A stretch of 40,824 bases of DNA, from the NCBI RefSeq assembly GCF_007676755.1, contig NZ_VEBK01000023.1:1-40824 (forward strand), given 5' to 3'. The number at the start of each line of letters is the position of its first letter. The stretch's first letter is position 1. Below are positions 8,389-16,292 of the stretch, in pieces. Both the position numbers and the translations under genes were made by a program. The DNA is from Bacillus sp. FJAT-22090 (lineage in GTDB: Bacteria; Bacillota; Bacilli; Bacillales_A; Planococcaceae). The notes under the pieces were generated by a model that saw nothing but the letters and a program-made list of their open reading frames with translations, had not been told where the DNA came from and ran no database searches.

Positions 8389-9138
8389 TTACATGCTGCC
8401 AAGCGACTTTGGCTCCATTTTTTGAAATTTTTCGTCTTCAATTACACTAATATAGGCCATTTGGTGACCAGGGAATCCTTTCATTTTCCAAGCGTCCATA
8501 TTATTATTCCCGCCATACATTGGATCTGAATAAGCACCTTCTAATGTTGCAGATCGAAGCATTTTAAAAAAGAAAGCAGCGGTTGTACCAGACATTTTTA
8601 CTTCATCCTTCGAAAAAGCAGTTAGAATTTCATCCATTTGCTCTCCTTCCAGACTAGAAAATCCATTCTGAAATCTTTTATTTGCCTCTGCTTCTAACTT
8701 CTCAATCCCTTGCTTAAAAACTTCGGCACGTGTCAAACGGCTTTGATATCCTTGCGTGGGAGCTCCTACTGCAAAAGGTCCATGCATGTACTCTCTTGAG
8801 TTACTTCCATACTGCCCGGCTAATTGTCGGTCGATGAAATAAGGGACCCCTAACTCGATTGCTCCTGGCCCTAAATCATCTTTAGGAAAAATACGCTCAG
8901 TCGCATTGGAAAGCACCTCGAAATCACGAGTATTCTTGAAAAACTGGAAACCGGCATTCGCATGCTGTGTATGATCACTTGGACTTGTTCCTTTTGGGGC
9001 AGTAGACGTTTTAGTGTCATTGACGTTATAACCAACCAATCCACCGATTAATCCACCACCAATCAAAGCACCAGCGGCAACTCCTGACGTTTTTAAAAAG
9101 TCTCTTCTTGTTGTAAGATTTTTATTTTCCTCTGACAT
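8389..9138 (-). CDS. Gluconate 2-dehydrogenase subunit 3 family protein (Tat signal)
   Basis: A small subunit of a membrane-associated dehydrogenase. The N terminus carries a twin-arginine signal (TTRRDFLKTSGVAAGALIGG) followed by a hydrophobic stretch, so the folded complex should leave by the Tat route. The rest matches the gluconate 2-dehydrogenase subunit 3 family (FFKMLRSATLEGAYSDPMYGGN, then the GFPG region). AAGGAG fits the ATG at 9138 (9-base gap) better than the one at 9144 (3-base gap). It is the first gene of a two-gene operon behind a near-perfect sigma-B promoter. Confidence 0.87.
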   Translation of the reverse strand: MSEENKNLTTRRDFLKTSGVAAGALIGGGLIGGLVGYNVNDTKTSTAPKGTSPSDHTQHANAGFQFFKNTRDFEVLSNATERIFPKDDLGPGAIELGVPYFIDRQLAGQYGSNSREYMHGPFAVGAPTQGYQSRLTRAEVFKQGIEKLEAEANKRFQNGFSSLEGEQMDEILTAFSKDEVKMSGTTAAFFFKMLRSATLEGAYSDPMYGGNNNMDAWKMKGFPGHQMAYISVIEDEKFQKMEPKSLGSM

Positions 9139-9355
9139 ACTCATAGTCTCCTTAAAAAATATTTTTCAAAAACTATCTTCTCCAAAAAAGCATTGACAAA
9201 AACAACTAAACTCAATCACCTAAATAAATATTTTTCCAAGTTTTTTCTAATAAAATTACAACAACATCAACCAAAAGTGACTAATACATTGTCCTTCTGT
9301 ATCGGTCGTTGGAAAAATTGTTATACTTTCACTAGAAATTACATCACATCCACAT

Positions 9356-9380
9356 ATACCCCATTATCTATGCATTAAAC
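9356..9380 (-). promoter_or_regulatory. Consensus sigma-B promoter for the dehydrogenase operon
   Basis: On the minus strand GTTTAA (9380-9375), 13 bases, then GGGTAT (9361-9356). Both hexamers and the spacer match the Bacillus sigma-B consensus exactly. The start would be near 9349, leaving a leader of about 210 bases before the Tat-signal gene. No other gene lies between. Confidence 0.75.
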
Positions 9381-9433
9381 TAATAAGTTTTATTTCTTTT
9401 CAAAATCGGTTGTTTTTTCATAATATTAGCGTC

Positions 9434-9472
9434 AAAAAAAGCCAAGCCATGAACTTAATCATGACTTGGCTT
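9434..9472 (-). terminator. Terminator of the chemoreceptor gene
   Basis: Stem AAGCCAAGCCATGA/TCATGACTTGGCTT with one mismatch, followed on the minus strand by seven T, 20 bases after the gene. Confidence 0.8.
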
Positions 9473-9491
9473 ATATTCATTTCATGTAGTG

Positions 9492-11594
9492 TTAAGATAG
9501 TTTAAATCGAGTAACTACTTCTTGGAGCTCTTGAGCTATCTTATTCATGTGGTTGACAGAATCAGCTACTCTTTCTAATTCCGCTTGTTGATCCGCTGCG
9601 GAAGCACTTACCTCTTCTGCTGAAGCCGCTGTCTCTTCGGAAATAGCTGAAATACTTTGCACGGACATCATAGCTTGATTTTTATGTTCTAGCATATCGG
9701 AAAGTTCCATGACTAATTTGCTAATAGCGGATGCAATAGCATTGGATAAATCGTTATTGTCTTTAAATGCAGTTTCTGTGCTATGAACAGATGCATTTTG
9801 TGCATGCATCAATTCTACATTCGAATGAATAACAGCAACTGTTTGTTTGGAACCTTCCATAATTTCCTGTACTGTTCGCTTAATAATTTCTGTTTCACTT
9901 TTAGACTGCTCGGCGAGTTTTCTTACTTCTTCAGCTACTACTGCAAAGCCTTTACCATGCTCACCAGCACGAGCGGCTTCAATACTTGCATTTAGTGCGA
10001 GCAAGTTTGTTTGTTCCGTGATACTTTGGATAGAAGTAATTACTTGACTAATATTCGCTATGTTCGATGTTAATGATTCTATTTGGTTTCGTACTTTTTC
10101 GTTCATTTCATTCGTTTTTTTATTATTTTCACGCAAAGCAACGACTTCATTCATTCCTTCTTCAGTAGTTACTTTTGTTTTATTAGACAACTCATCCATT
10201 TGATTGGACAAAGCTGTCAATTCATCTATTTGATTGGATAAGTCGATCATTCGGTAGTTCGTTTCTTCCGTATCTTCCGATTGCTTGGAAGCACCTTGGG
10301 CAATTTCAGTTGTTGCCAGCGAAACTTCTTGACTAGATGCAACAATTTCGTCAAAAGCTTCATGCACATCATGTGATGATTTATTTAAGAGTGTCGAAGA
10401 ATTAAATACAGTTTGAATGGCATCGTTCGTTTTTGCCAGCATATTATTATACGCTAATGCGACAGCACCAATTTCATCGGATTTAATAAGCTTTTCATCT
10501 ACTTTTTTAGTTAAGTCTCCCTCGGCTGCTGTCTCAATAGACTCCCGTAAAAATTTCAAAGGTTTTAATTGTAGGAATATAAACCATACCGTAGCAATCG
10601 TCATTAAAATGACCATTATAATAGCCGAAACAATTGTAAATAACAAAATGTGATTGTACGTTTCTAAAATTTTAGATTTTGGCAACACTAGTTGAACGGA
10701 CCAAGTATCATCAATTCCATCAAGAACCATTGGTGCGAATGCATTAAAGGCCTGTTCTCCTAGTTGTTTTGAATCCACATATAAGCTATCATGTTTCCCA
10801 CTATCCAAGTTATTTTTAACCGATTTCCAGTCTATGGCGTCTGCCATATTTGTTCCATCTAGTTTTTTGTTAATACTATTGACTGTCAGCGTTCCATTAT
10901 CGGTAATAATACTTGCATATCCACCCTCTGGCTTAATGGAATCAACTAAACCACCTAAAAAGTCAATAGATAGATCCGAAGTAATAACACCAAAAAACTT
11001 TCCATTAGAAGTAACTAAAGGAACTGATATCGTCGTCATTGAAATGGATGCTCCATTGATTTCATAATCATACGGTTCTGTTAAAACTGCTCTTTCCTCT
11101 TTTTTAGGGACTAAATACCAATCTCCCTCTCCTTCTATTTCATATCCCCCTACTTGACTTGTGGATATTTTATCTCCTTCTTTATTTAAATAGGGAACGA
11201 ACCGATTCTCACTGTCAAAAAGAGTATTAGGGGTACTTGCATCGGCTTTCACCATTCCGCTTTCCAACACTGCCGCAACCCCTATTAAATCTTCATTGTT
11301 TGCTAAGTTATTTTCGATTACATCCAATACTTCTTCTGTAGTAAGGTTTCCACTTGCTTGCAGCGTCTCAAAAATATGTTTGGTAGTTTGTAACATATCG
11401 TTCGTTTTCTTAAAACGGTCACTCATTTCCAAAGCAGAAAACCGTGCATTTTGAAGCGTTAAATTCTCCGCATCTTGCAAACTTTGATTATATAAAGTTG
11501 CGCTTGTTACCACCGTATAAGTGACAAACAAGATTAAAAACAATCCAATGATGAGTGCCGATAATTTCCACGCAATACTCTTTGTCTTTTTCAA
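9492..11594 (-). CDS. Methyl-accepting chemotaxis protein with dCache-type sensor
   Basis: A 700-residue transmembrane chemoreceptor. It has a first membrane helix at about residues 10-32, an extracellular dCache-like sensor to about 310 ([19 protein letters not shown] region), a second helix at about 318-342, a HAMP linker, and a long cytoplasmic signalling domain with the hairpin tip [20 protein letters not shown]. It would signal to CheA/CheW and the flagellar motor. It is a single gene with its own terminator and a TTG start after GGGGAG. The ligand is unknown. I searched about 200 bases upstream for a sigma-D promoter and saw none. Confidence 0.93.
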   Translation of the reverse strand: MKKTKSIAWKLSALIIGLFLILFVTYTVVTSATLYNQSLQDAENLTLQNARFSALEMSDRFKKTNDMLQTTKHIFETLQASGNLTTEEVLDVIENNLANNEDLIGVAAVLESGMVKADASTPNTLFDSENRFVPYLNKEGDKISTSQVGGYEIEGEGDWYLVPKKEERAVLTEPYDYEINGASISMTTISVPLVTSNGKFFGVITSDLSIDFLGGLVDSIKPEGGYASIITDNGTLTVNSINKKLDGTNMADAIDWKSVKNNLDSGKHDSLYVDSKQLGEQAFNAFAPMVLDGIDDTWSVQLVLPKSKILETYNHILLFTIVSAIIMVILMTIATVWFIFLQLKPLKFLRESIETAAEGDLTKKVDEKLIKSDEIGAVALAYNNMLAKTNDAIQTVFNSSTLLNKSSHDVHEAFDEIVASSQEVSLATTEIAQGASKQSEDTEETNYRMIDLSNQIDELTALSNQMDELSNKTKVTTEEGMNEVVALRENNKKTNEMNEKVRNQIESLTSNIANISQVITSIQSITEQTNLLALNASIEAARAGEHGKGFAVVAEEVRKLAEQSKSETEIIKRTVQEIMEGSKQTVAVIHSNVELMHAQNASVHSTETAFKDNNDLSNAIASAISKLVMELSDMLEHKNQAMMSVQSISAISEETAASAEEVSASAADQQAELERVADSVNHMNKIAQELQEVVTRFKLS

Positions 11595-11813
11595 CTCTTA
11601 ATCTCCCCTAATTTAATAAGTTTTTATAATAATCAGTGATACATCAAAAAGAATCCAATCATCCTAGGTTTAAATGACCAATCCACCTTCGATTAAAGCA
11701 TTCTCCTTGTGACTATTTTACTTTCTTTTAACAAAAAATTCAATCGACGTTTGTATTAAAAAGGGGATTTTAAAAACTTATTGTTTGTTATACTTCAATA
11801 TGGGACGGTAGGA

Positions 11814-12707
11814 TTATACTTCCTTCTGCGACGTTAAGATATCTCCCACAAGGACTGGTAACCACTCTTCTAAATCGGAAAATGGAAAACCTAAACTAGT
11901 AGCCTGCTCGTTACTAATTAGCCAAGTGTGAGAAATATTGAAAGGAGAAACATTTATTTCATTTGGCTTAGAAGTTATGATTGCAGAAGTTTTAGTTTTC
12001 TCTTCTATCATATCAATCATGTCACGCAATTTTACTTTCCCATTAGAAGTTGCATTTATTGGTCCAGAGAAGTTTGAGAGGCCAATCCATGCTAGGAATC
12101 TTCCAGCTTCATCCTCAGTAATAAAATCTATAGCCGCTTCTGGATTTATGAGATGGATCTCCTGATGATCTAGTATTTTTTCTATATGAAAATGGAGACG
12201 CTTAGTGTAGTCGTTCAACCCCAATACGATTGGAAATCTAACCGCTACAACTGGAAATGGTGCTTTTTGAAAAAGTGCAGCTTCTGCTTGTCGTTTTCCC
12301 TCATTGTACGAAAAGTCCTTTTTTGATCCTTGAATAAGAGGGTATTTAAATGGATTAAAATCTTCCTCCACGAAACCTCTTTCTCCACTCTCATCATTGT
12401 AAACAGACTTAGAAGAAGTAAAAACATATTTCTTCGTTTTCCCTCTAAACACTTCAATTGCATCCATTGCTTCTTGCGATGAATAACAAATTTGATCAAA
12501 AACAATATCCCAAGTCTCACTTCCGCATTGTCTCTTAAACTCCTCAAAATTCAAACGATCGAAAATGATTCTCTTCACCCTAGTTGAAAAAGAATCTTGC
12601 GTGTTTCCTCTCGTCGCAATAGTCACCTCAAAACCTTCTGAAAGTAATGATTCTACTAAATGCACACCAAAAAATCTCGTTCCCCCTAATACCAATGCCT
12701 TTCTCAT
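11814..12707 (-). CDS. NAD-dependent epimerase/dehydratase-like protein
   Basis: A 297-residue atypical SDR. The nucleotide-binding glycine motif is at residues 8-13 (GGTRFFG, as in the mRNA-binding/epimerase subgroup rather than GxxGxxG with a perfect third Gly). A Rossmann core follows to about residue 130, with YNEGKRQAEAALF as the Tyr-x3-Lys active-site stretch. Substrate cannot be told. The ATG follows GGGGATGAACAA. Its neighbours, a chemoreceptor and a deaminase, give no functional link. Confidence 0.82.
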   Translation of the reverse strand: MRKALVLGGTRFFGVHLVESLLSEGFEVTIATRGNTQDSFSTRVKRIIFDRLNFEEFKRQCGSETWDIVFDQICYSSQEAMDAIEVFRGKTKKYVFTSSKSVYNDESGERGFVEEDFNPFKYPLIQGSKKDFSYNEGKRQAEAALFQKAPFPVVAVRFPIVLGLNDYTKRLHFHIEKILDHQEIHLINPEAAIDFITEDEAGRFLAWIGLSNFSGPINATSNGKVKLRDMIDMIEEKTKTSAIITSKPNEINVSPFNISHTWLISNEQATSLGFPFSDLEEWLPVLVGDILTSQKEV

Positions 12708-12779
12708 TTGTTCATCCCCTTTGTTTTATAATGAATAAGCTATAAATAATGTGTAGAAGAATACTAGAATCATTTCTAA

Positions 12780-13232
12780 TTATTCAATGAATTCTTTCCA
12801 CAAATCCATAGGATTCACAGTTCCATCTTCAAGTCTCATATGCAACATCCCTAGTGTTTCTTGTGGTTTTTGTAAATCTTCATAGATTATTGCCGATTTT
12901 CCAAGACCTACTGTTTTCGCTTCATCAAGCGTTGCACAATAATAAATCTTTTCTATTCCGGCAAACTTCATTGCCGCAAAGCACATCGGACAAGGAAATC
13001 CGCTAGCATACATCGTATAACCGGATAAATCATTTGTCTGTAATAGCTCCTGGGCTCGACGAATGGCAAGAAGCTCAGCATGTCCGCTAATATCATGCTT
13101 CATATGCAACTCGTTCACACCTTCAGCGATTATTTCGTCGCGCTTCACAAGTACAGCCCCAAAAGGTTGCCCTCCATTTTCCACATTGTCAATCGCCAAT
13201 TCTACCGCTCTTTTCATATACCTATTCATCAT
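12780..13232 (-). CDS. Nucleoside deaminase (guanine/cytidine deaminase superfamily)
   Basis: About 150 residues with the zinc-dependent deaminase signature. HAELLAIRRA supplies the His ligand and catalytic Glu, and PCPMCFAAM supplies two Cys ligands. The layout resembles bacterial guanine deaminase GuaD and tRNA adenosine deaminase-like enzymes; the FEN-type C-terminal cues of true GuaD are not obvious, so substrate stays open. I prefer the start at 13232 because GAGAGG lies 6 bases upstream. An in-frame start at 13253 has no ribosome site. Confidence 0.85.
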   Translation of the reverse strand: MMNRYMKRAVELAIDNVENGGQPFGAVLVKRDEIIAEGVNELHMKHDISGHAELLAIRRAQELLQTNDLSGYTMYASGFPCPMCFAAMKFAGIEKIYYCATLDEAKTVGLGKSAIIYEDLQKPQETLGMLHMRLEDGTVNPMDLWKEFIE

Positions 13233-13297
13233 CAGCATCCTCTCTATGAACACATAGTAGCATAACTCGTTATAAACTATCTTCTTTTACTAAGCAA

Positions 13298-13325
13298 GAT
13301 TATGACAGGTGCCTGGCTCACCCAT
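13298..13325 (+). repeat. Short palindromic intergenic repeat, copy 1
   Basis: GACAGGTGCCTGGCTCACC, preceded by AAGATTAT. It is a near copy of the element at 14547-14578 in the same orientation. The core GGTGCC-T-GG(C) is half of a GGTGCC/GGCACC palindrome. The two copies bracket the tandem gene pair. Confidence 0.55.
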
Positions 13326-13403
13326 AATAAAAGAAAATTTAAAGTTTCATAATCTAATGAATGGGACCAGCTCTCTTTGTTTTCTAACCATATGTTATGT
13401 TAT

Positions 13404-13417
13404 GCCAATCTATTGGC
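13404..13417 (+). promoter_or_regulatory. Small perfect palindrome upstream of tandem gene pair
   Basis: GCCAAT-CT-ATTGGC, 16 bases before the AAAGGAGGTG ribosome site of the first gene. Just upstream is CATATGTTA, which fits a mother-cell sigma-E/K type -10 (CATANNNT), but no good -35 was found. It could be an operator or a small leader hairpin. Confidence 0.3.
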
Positions 13418-13445
13418 AAATTAATATAAAAGGAGGTGAATTTAT

Positions 13446-13961
13446 ATGGCTCTTGCAACACAGGCTTTTACAACTCCCGCTAATACTGTAGTAACAGCAG
13501 ATACTGCAGCTCCTCCTGGGTCACTTCCAACACCTGCTGTACCAACCGCACCAGGAATGATATCTCCTTTGGTGGATGATAGCAGTGCTTATATTTGGTC
13601 TCCAAACGCAGCTGCAAATCAAACAGTTACGTTTGTAAGCACATTTGACTTAGGAGCACTACCAATTTTGTCACTTGCACTACCGGTCACTGCATATTTT
13701 GCTTATGCAGCTAATGGCACTGCAACGGTTACCGCTACTTTGGAAGTAGTAAATCTACTAGGAATCGTGACCCTTTCAGTTCCTTTATTCAATGATTCAA
13801 ACACTGGAGATTCTCAAGATGTGGCGACTGCTTCAGGTGATGCCCTAATTTCCGCTGGCCTATTAGGTACTGCACGTGTTGTAGTTTCTACAACGGTTAC
13901 TTCCCCTACCTCTGAAGGCAGATATCTTGGACAACTAACAGTCCGTGATTTCTTGCTATAA
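13446..13961 (+). CDS. Cysteine-free beta-rich protein, tandem copy A
   Basis: A 171-residue protein of a family I do not recognise. It has no signal peptide, no cysteine and few charged residues. Its composition is rich in Thr, Val, Ala, Pro and Leu, with alternating patterns (TATVTATLEVVNLLGIV) that suggest a beta-sandwich. It is a clear paralogue of the next gene: shared blocks include FTTPANTVV, SAYIWSPN, AYAAN, NLLGIV and GRYLGQ. A very strong AAAGGAGGTG site 7 bases before the ATG implies high expression. A spore-surface or other self-assembling structural role is plausible from composition and strong translation signals, but is inference only. Confidence 0.75.
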   Translation: MALATQAFTTPANTVVTADTAAPPGSLPTPAVPTAPGMISPLVDDSSAYIWSPNAAANQTVTFVSTFDLGALPILSLALPVTAYFAYAANGTATVTATLEVVNLLGIVTLSVPLFNDSNTGDSQDVATASGDALISAGLLGTARVVVSTTVTSPTSEGRYLGQLTVRDFLL

Positions 13962-14005
13962 GCATGTGTAGTGGAACACAAATCTATAAAAAGGAGGTGA
14001 TTTAT

Positions 14006-14545
14006 ATGGTTTTAGTATTACAAGAGTTTACAACTCCAGCAAATACAGTTGTCATCGCAGACACGGCAGCAGCCCCAGGAACTCTTCCAACTCCTGCGGT
14101 CCCAACACTACCAGCAATGATTTCTCCACTGATTGATGGAAGCAGCGCCTATATTTGGTCTCCGAATTCTACATCTGACCAAACTGTCACATTTCGCAGT
14201 ACTTTTGACATTGGTACTTTACCACTTCTAAGTGTTGGTTTACCTGTTAGTGTATTTTACGCTTATGCTGCTAATGAGACCGCTACAGTTACGGCTACTT
14301 TAGAAGTAGTGAATCTTTTAGGAATCGTTATATTATCAGTTCCTTTATTCACCGATGCGAATGCAGGAAATCCTCAAAACGTTGCAATTGCATCTGCCGA
14401 TACCCTACTAGCACTGGGCGTATTAGGTAATGTTGGTCGCATAATAGTGGACACAACAGTAACCTCCCCAACAGTAGTAGCTTATTCTACAAACCCTGGA
14501 AGATATCTAGGTCAAATAACAGTTCGAGAAATCGTAGCTCTATAA
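14006..14545 (+). CDS. Cysteine-free beta-rich protein, tandem copy B
   Basis: A 179-residue paralogue of the preceding gene, 44 bases downstream and also led by AAAAAGGAGGTGA. That site sets the ATG at 14006 rather than an upstream in-frame ATG at 13964. It too has no cysteine and no signal peptide. The N-terminal ~130 residues align almost without gaps with copy A. Near the C terminus copy B has an extra VVAYSTNP insertion before GRYLGQITV. No promoter is visible between the two, so they are probably one transcript. Function unknown. Confidence 0.75.
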   Translation: MVLVLQEFTTPANTVVIADTAAAPGTLPTPAVPTLPAMISPLIDGSSAYIWSPNSTSDQTVTFRSTFDIGTLPLLSVGLPVSVFYAYAANETATVTATLEVVNLLGIVILSVPLFTDANAGNPQNVAIASADTLLALGVLGNVGRIIVDTTVTSPTVVAYSTNPGRYLGQITVREIVAL

Positions 14546-14546
14546 C

Positions 14547-14578
14547 AAAGATTATTACAGGTGCCTGGCACCCGTCAT
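14547..14578 (+). repeat. Short palindromic intergenic repeat, copy 2
   Basis: AAAGATTATTACAGGTGCC followed by TGGCACCCGTCAT; the core GGTGCC-T-GGCACC is a perfect palindrome. Similar GGTGCCTGGCACC elements are, as I recall, common between genes in Bacillales. It lies directly after the stop of tandem copy B. Confidence 0.6.
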
Positions 14579-14607
14579 AGTTTCGTAACAATCTTTAAAA
14601 ACAAGAA

Positions 14608-14655
14608 AGGGGCTGTCCCAAAGCCGATTTTTTATCAACTTTGGAGACAGCCCCT
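14608..14655. terminator. Bidirectional terminator
   Basis: AGGGGCTGTCCCAAAG pairs with CTTTGGAGACAGCCCCT with one bulged base; the loop is about 15 bases. It lies between the tandem pair and the convergent DUF457 gene. Confidence 0.75.
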
Positions 14656-14666
14656 ACATAATTTTC

Positions 14667-15146
14667 TTAGAAGTATTCACCGAATGCTCCGTACCCGAAA
14701 TACACAGTTAACAACGACAAAGCAGCAAAAACTACATATTCTACGGTTCCTCCCGTTCTCGTAGTAATCGGAAGCCGTACTGTCACTTTAAAGGGATAAA
14801 GCAATTTAATGCCGTTTTTCGTTGCCATATCCAATATGTAATGGCTGATCATGCCAACCAAAATTCCCACGGTGATTGATTCATTCATGACAAACGAATT
14901 TAGAATAATGCCAATAAGAACGAGAAACAATAAACTATGGGTAAATGTACGATGTCCAAATAAGGCTTGAAAAATTTTAGAAACTAACGGAAATGTTCGC
15001 CCAATTTTACTACCACCATGGCAGATATCCGGTAAAAGTGCACCAATGATGCCAGCTCCAAGTATCAGAGCAGGTTCATAATTCGAAATTTGAGCAAAAG
15101 CAAGACTTGCTGTCATACCGCCAACGATGTGTGTCTTTCCTGTCAT
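14667..15146 (-). CDS. DUF457/YdjM-type membrane-bound metal-dependent hydrolase
   Basis: A 159-residue membrane protein of the YdjM/DUF457 family. It has the conserved N-terminal THxxGG (THIVGG), then LLPDICH, GHRTFTHS and SHYILDMATKNGIKLLYPF. The His and Asp residues in these motifs are the presumed metal ligands, and four hydrophobic helices are visible. Family members are called inner-membrane hydrolases, though the substrate is unknown. It stands alone. Confidence 0.85.
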   Translation of the reverse strand: MTGKTHIVGGMTASLAFAQISNYEPALILGAGIIGALLPDICHGGSKIGRTFPLVSKIFQALFGHRTFTHSLLFLVLIGIILNSFVMNESITVGILVGMISHYILDMATKNGIKLLYPFKVTVRLPITTRTGGTVEYVVFAALSLLTVYFGYGAFGEYF

Positions 15147-15351
15147 GCTAGTAATTCTCCTTTATTTCATGAGTCAAACTATTATTTTACACTATTTAGG
15201 TAAACTTTTCATGATACGCAAAGAATACCCGAAAGCCTATGAATGGTAATTCGCATGTTCGCATTCGCCCTTTTGTTACTGGATCCAGCCACCAATAACA
15301 CTATTTTAAACTTTATAAAAAAGTTCCTTGCAGTAAAACTTCCCCTTGCAT

Positions 15352-15377
15352 GTTTGGTGATTATGAAAAAAGGGTAT
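15352..15377 (+). promoter_or_regulatory. Sigma-B-type promoter for the anchored protein at 15.4 kb
   Basis: GTTTGG, 14 bases, then GGGTAT. The -10 is perfect and the -35 core GTTT matches. The start codon lies about 30 bases downstream with its own ribosome site. Confidence 0.55.
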
Positions 15378-15406
15378 TATTATAACAATTCATCGAGGGA
15401 GTGATA

Positions 15407-15820
15407 ATGATGTTAAATAAAACTAAATATGCCTTATTAGTCGGAGGAATTGCCGCTTTATCTTATGCATATTTCACTAAATTAGAAAATAGAGAACAAG
15501 TAAAGACAACATTAAAAAATACAAAAACAAAAATGGCATCCTATGCTGATACTAAAAAACATAAGCCTACTCAAATGAACAAAGCCGGATTCTCAGATCC
15601 TCATGATCCAGACGATAATCGTATGGTCGAAGAAGGCGCAATGACAAGTGTTCAATATTTCAATGAAAAAGTGCAAGAACCAGATTCTAAATCGGAAGCT
15701 AAAAATGCATTTCCTAAATCCCAACAGAAAAAACTTCCTAAAAAAGCAGAATCTTTACATGATGCTAATAACCAATCACCAGCGAAACAACAAAATACAG
15801 ACCATAACGCTGAAAATTAG
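15407..15820 (+). CDS. Membrane-anchored hydrophilic protein, probable general-stress gene
   Basis: A 137-residue protein with one N-terminal hydrophobic segment (LLVGGIAALSYAYF, residues ~9-22) and a long hydrophilic, Lys/Gln/Asn-rich tail. The block NRMVEEGAMTSVQYFNE is the most conserved-looking part and recalls small Bacillales proteins of unknown function. AGGGAG ends 5 bases before the ATG at 15407; a GTG at 15401 overlaps it and is less likely. The upstream sigma-B-type promoter suggests induction by general stress. I cannot assign a biochemical role. Confidence 0.7.
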   Translation: MMLNKTKYALLVGGIAALSYAYFTKLENREQVKTTLKNTKTKMASYADTKKHKPTQMNKAGFSDPHDPDDNRMVEEGAMTSVQYFNEKVQEPDSKSEAKNAFPKSQQKKLPKKAESLHDANNQSPAKQQNTDHNAEN

Positions 15821-15857
15821 AAGAAAGCAGCTGAGGAAAAAACTCAGCTGCTTTCTT
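15821..15857 (+). terminator. Terminator, possibly bidirectional
   Basis: A 14-bp stem AGAAAGCAGCTGAG/CTCAGCTGCTTTCT with a 7-base A-rich loop, directly after the stop at 15820. It also ends the convergent secreted-protein operon. Confidence 0.8.
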
Positions 15858-15875
15858 CTGTTTATAATAATCTAT

Positions 15876-16274
15876 TTACTCAATCCCTATAACTTGCACA
15901 TCGTCAGTTTCCGTAGTTTTCTGCAAAAGCGCTAACTTTGTTTTAGAAGGGGTCTCGTAACGAATAGCGTTACTTTTTTGAACGAACCCGCTTCCTCCTA
16001 AACCATAAAGGCCATTCTGCTGTCCTTTATAGCTGTATACACGGTATTCTTCTCCCTTTTTCAAGGTTCGCAAAGTTGTCAGTGATCCATCGTTTTCAAT
16101 CTTCATCAGCAGTGTATCCTTTAGAATGGTTACTTTGCCAATTTGCCCAATTTTAAGCTCCGTTTTTCCCCACATTACTTTAGAAGTGGCAGCATCCGCA
16201 GATACTACGCTTGAAATTGCAAATGTTACGGTGAGTATTAGTAGGAAACTTGCTTTAAATATTTTTGCAAACAT
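15876..16274 (-). CDS. Small secreted protein, function unknown
   Basis: A 132-residue protein with a clear signal peptide (cleavage near VSADA-A, about residue 28). The mature part has a VMWGKTELKIGQIGKVTI block followed by LKKGEEYRVYSYK. I recall this pattern as a repeated unit in secreted and wall proteins of Bacillales, but I cannot name its function. GGAGG lies before the ATG. It is the last gene of a three-gene unit, 18 bp after the SbsC-like gene. Confidence 0.75.
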   Translation of the reverse strand: MFAKIFKASFLLILTVTFAISSVVSADAATSKVMWGKTELKIGQIGKVTILKDTLLMKIENDGSLTTLRTLKKGEEYRVYSYKGQQNGLYGLGGSGFVQKSNAIRYETPSKTKLALLQKTTETDDVQVIGIE

Positions 16275-16292
16275 GATTTACCTCCTGCAATT

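Noticed and set aside
11595-11813. Sigma-D promoter for the chemoreceptor
   Set aside because: No TAAA-N15-GCCGATAA-like pair with proper spacing; the nearest GTCGATTG has the wrong distance.
12245-12547. Minus-strand 100-codon ORF within the epimerase gene
   Set aside because: It is an out-of-frame shadow of the epimerase coding sequence with no ribosome site.
13446-14545. Endospore appendage (Ena, DUF3992) proteins
   Set aside because: Ena subunits carry essential cysteines for cross-linking; these two proteins have none and share no recognisable motif.
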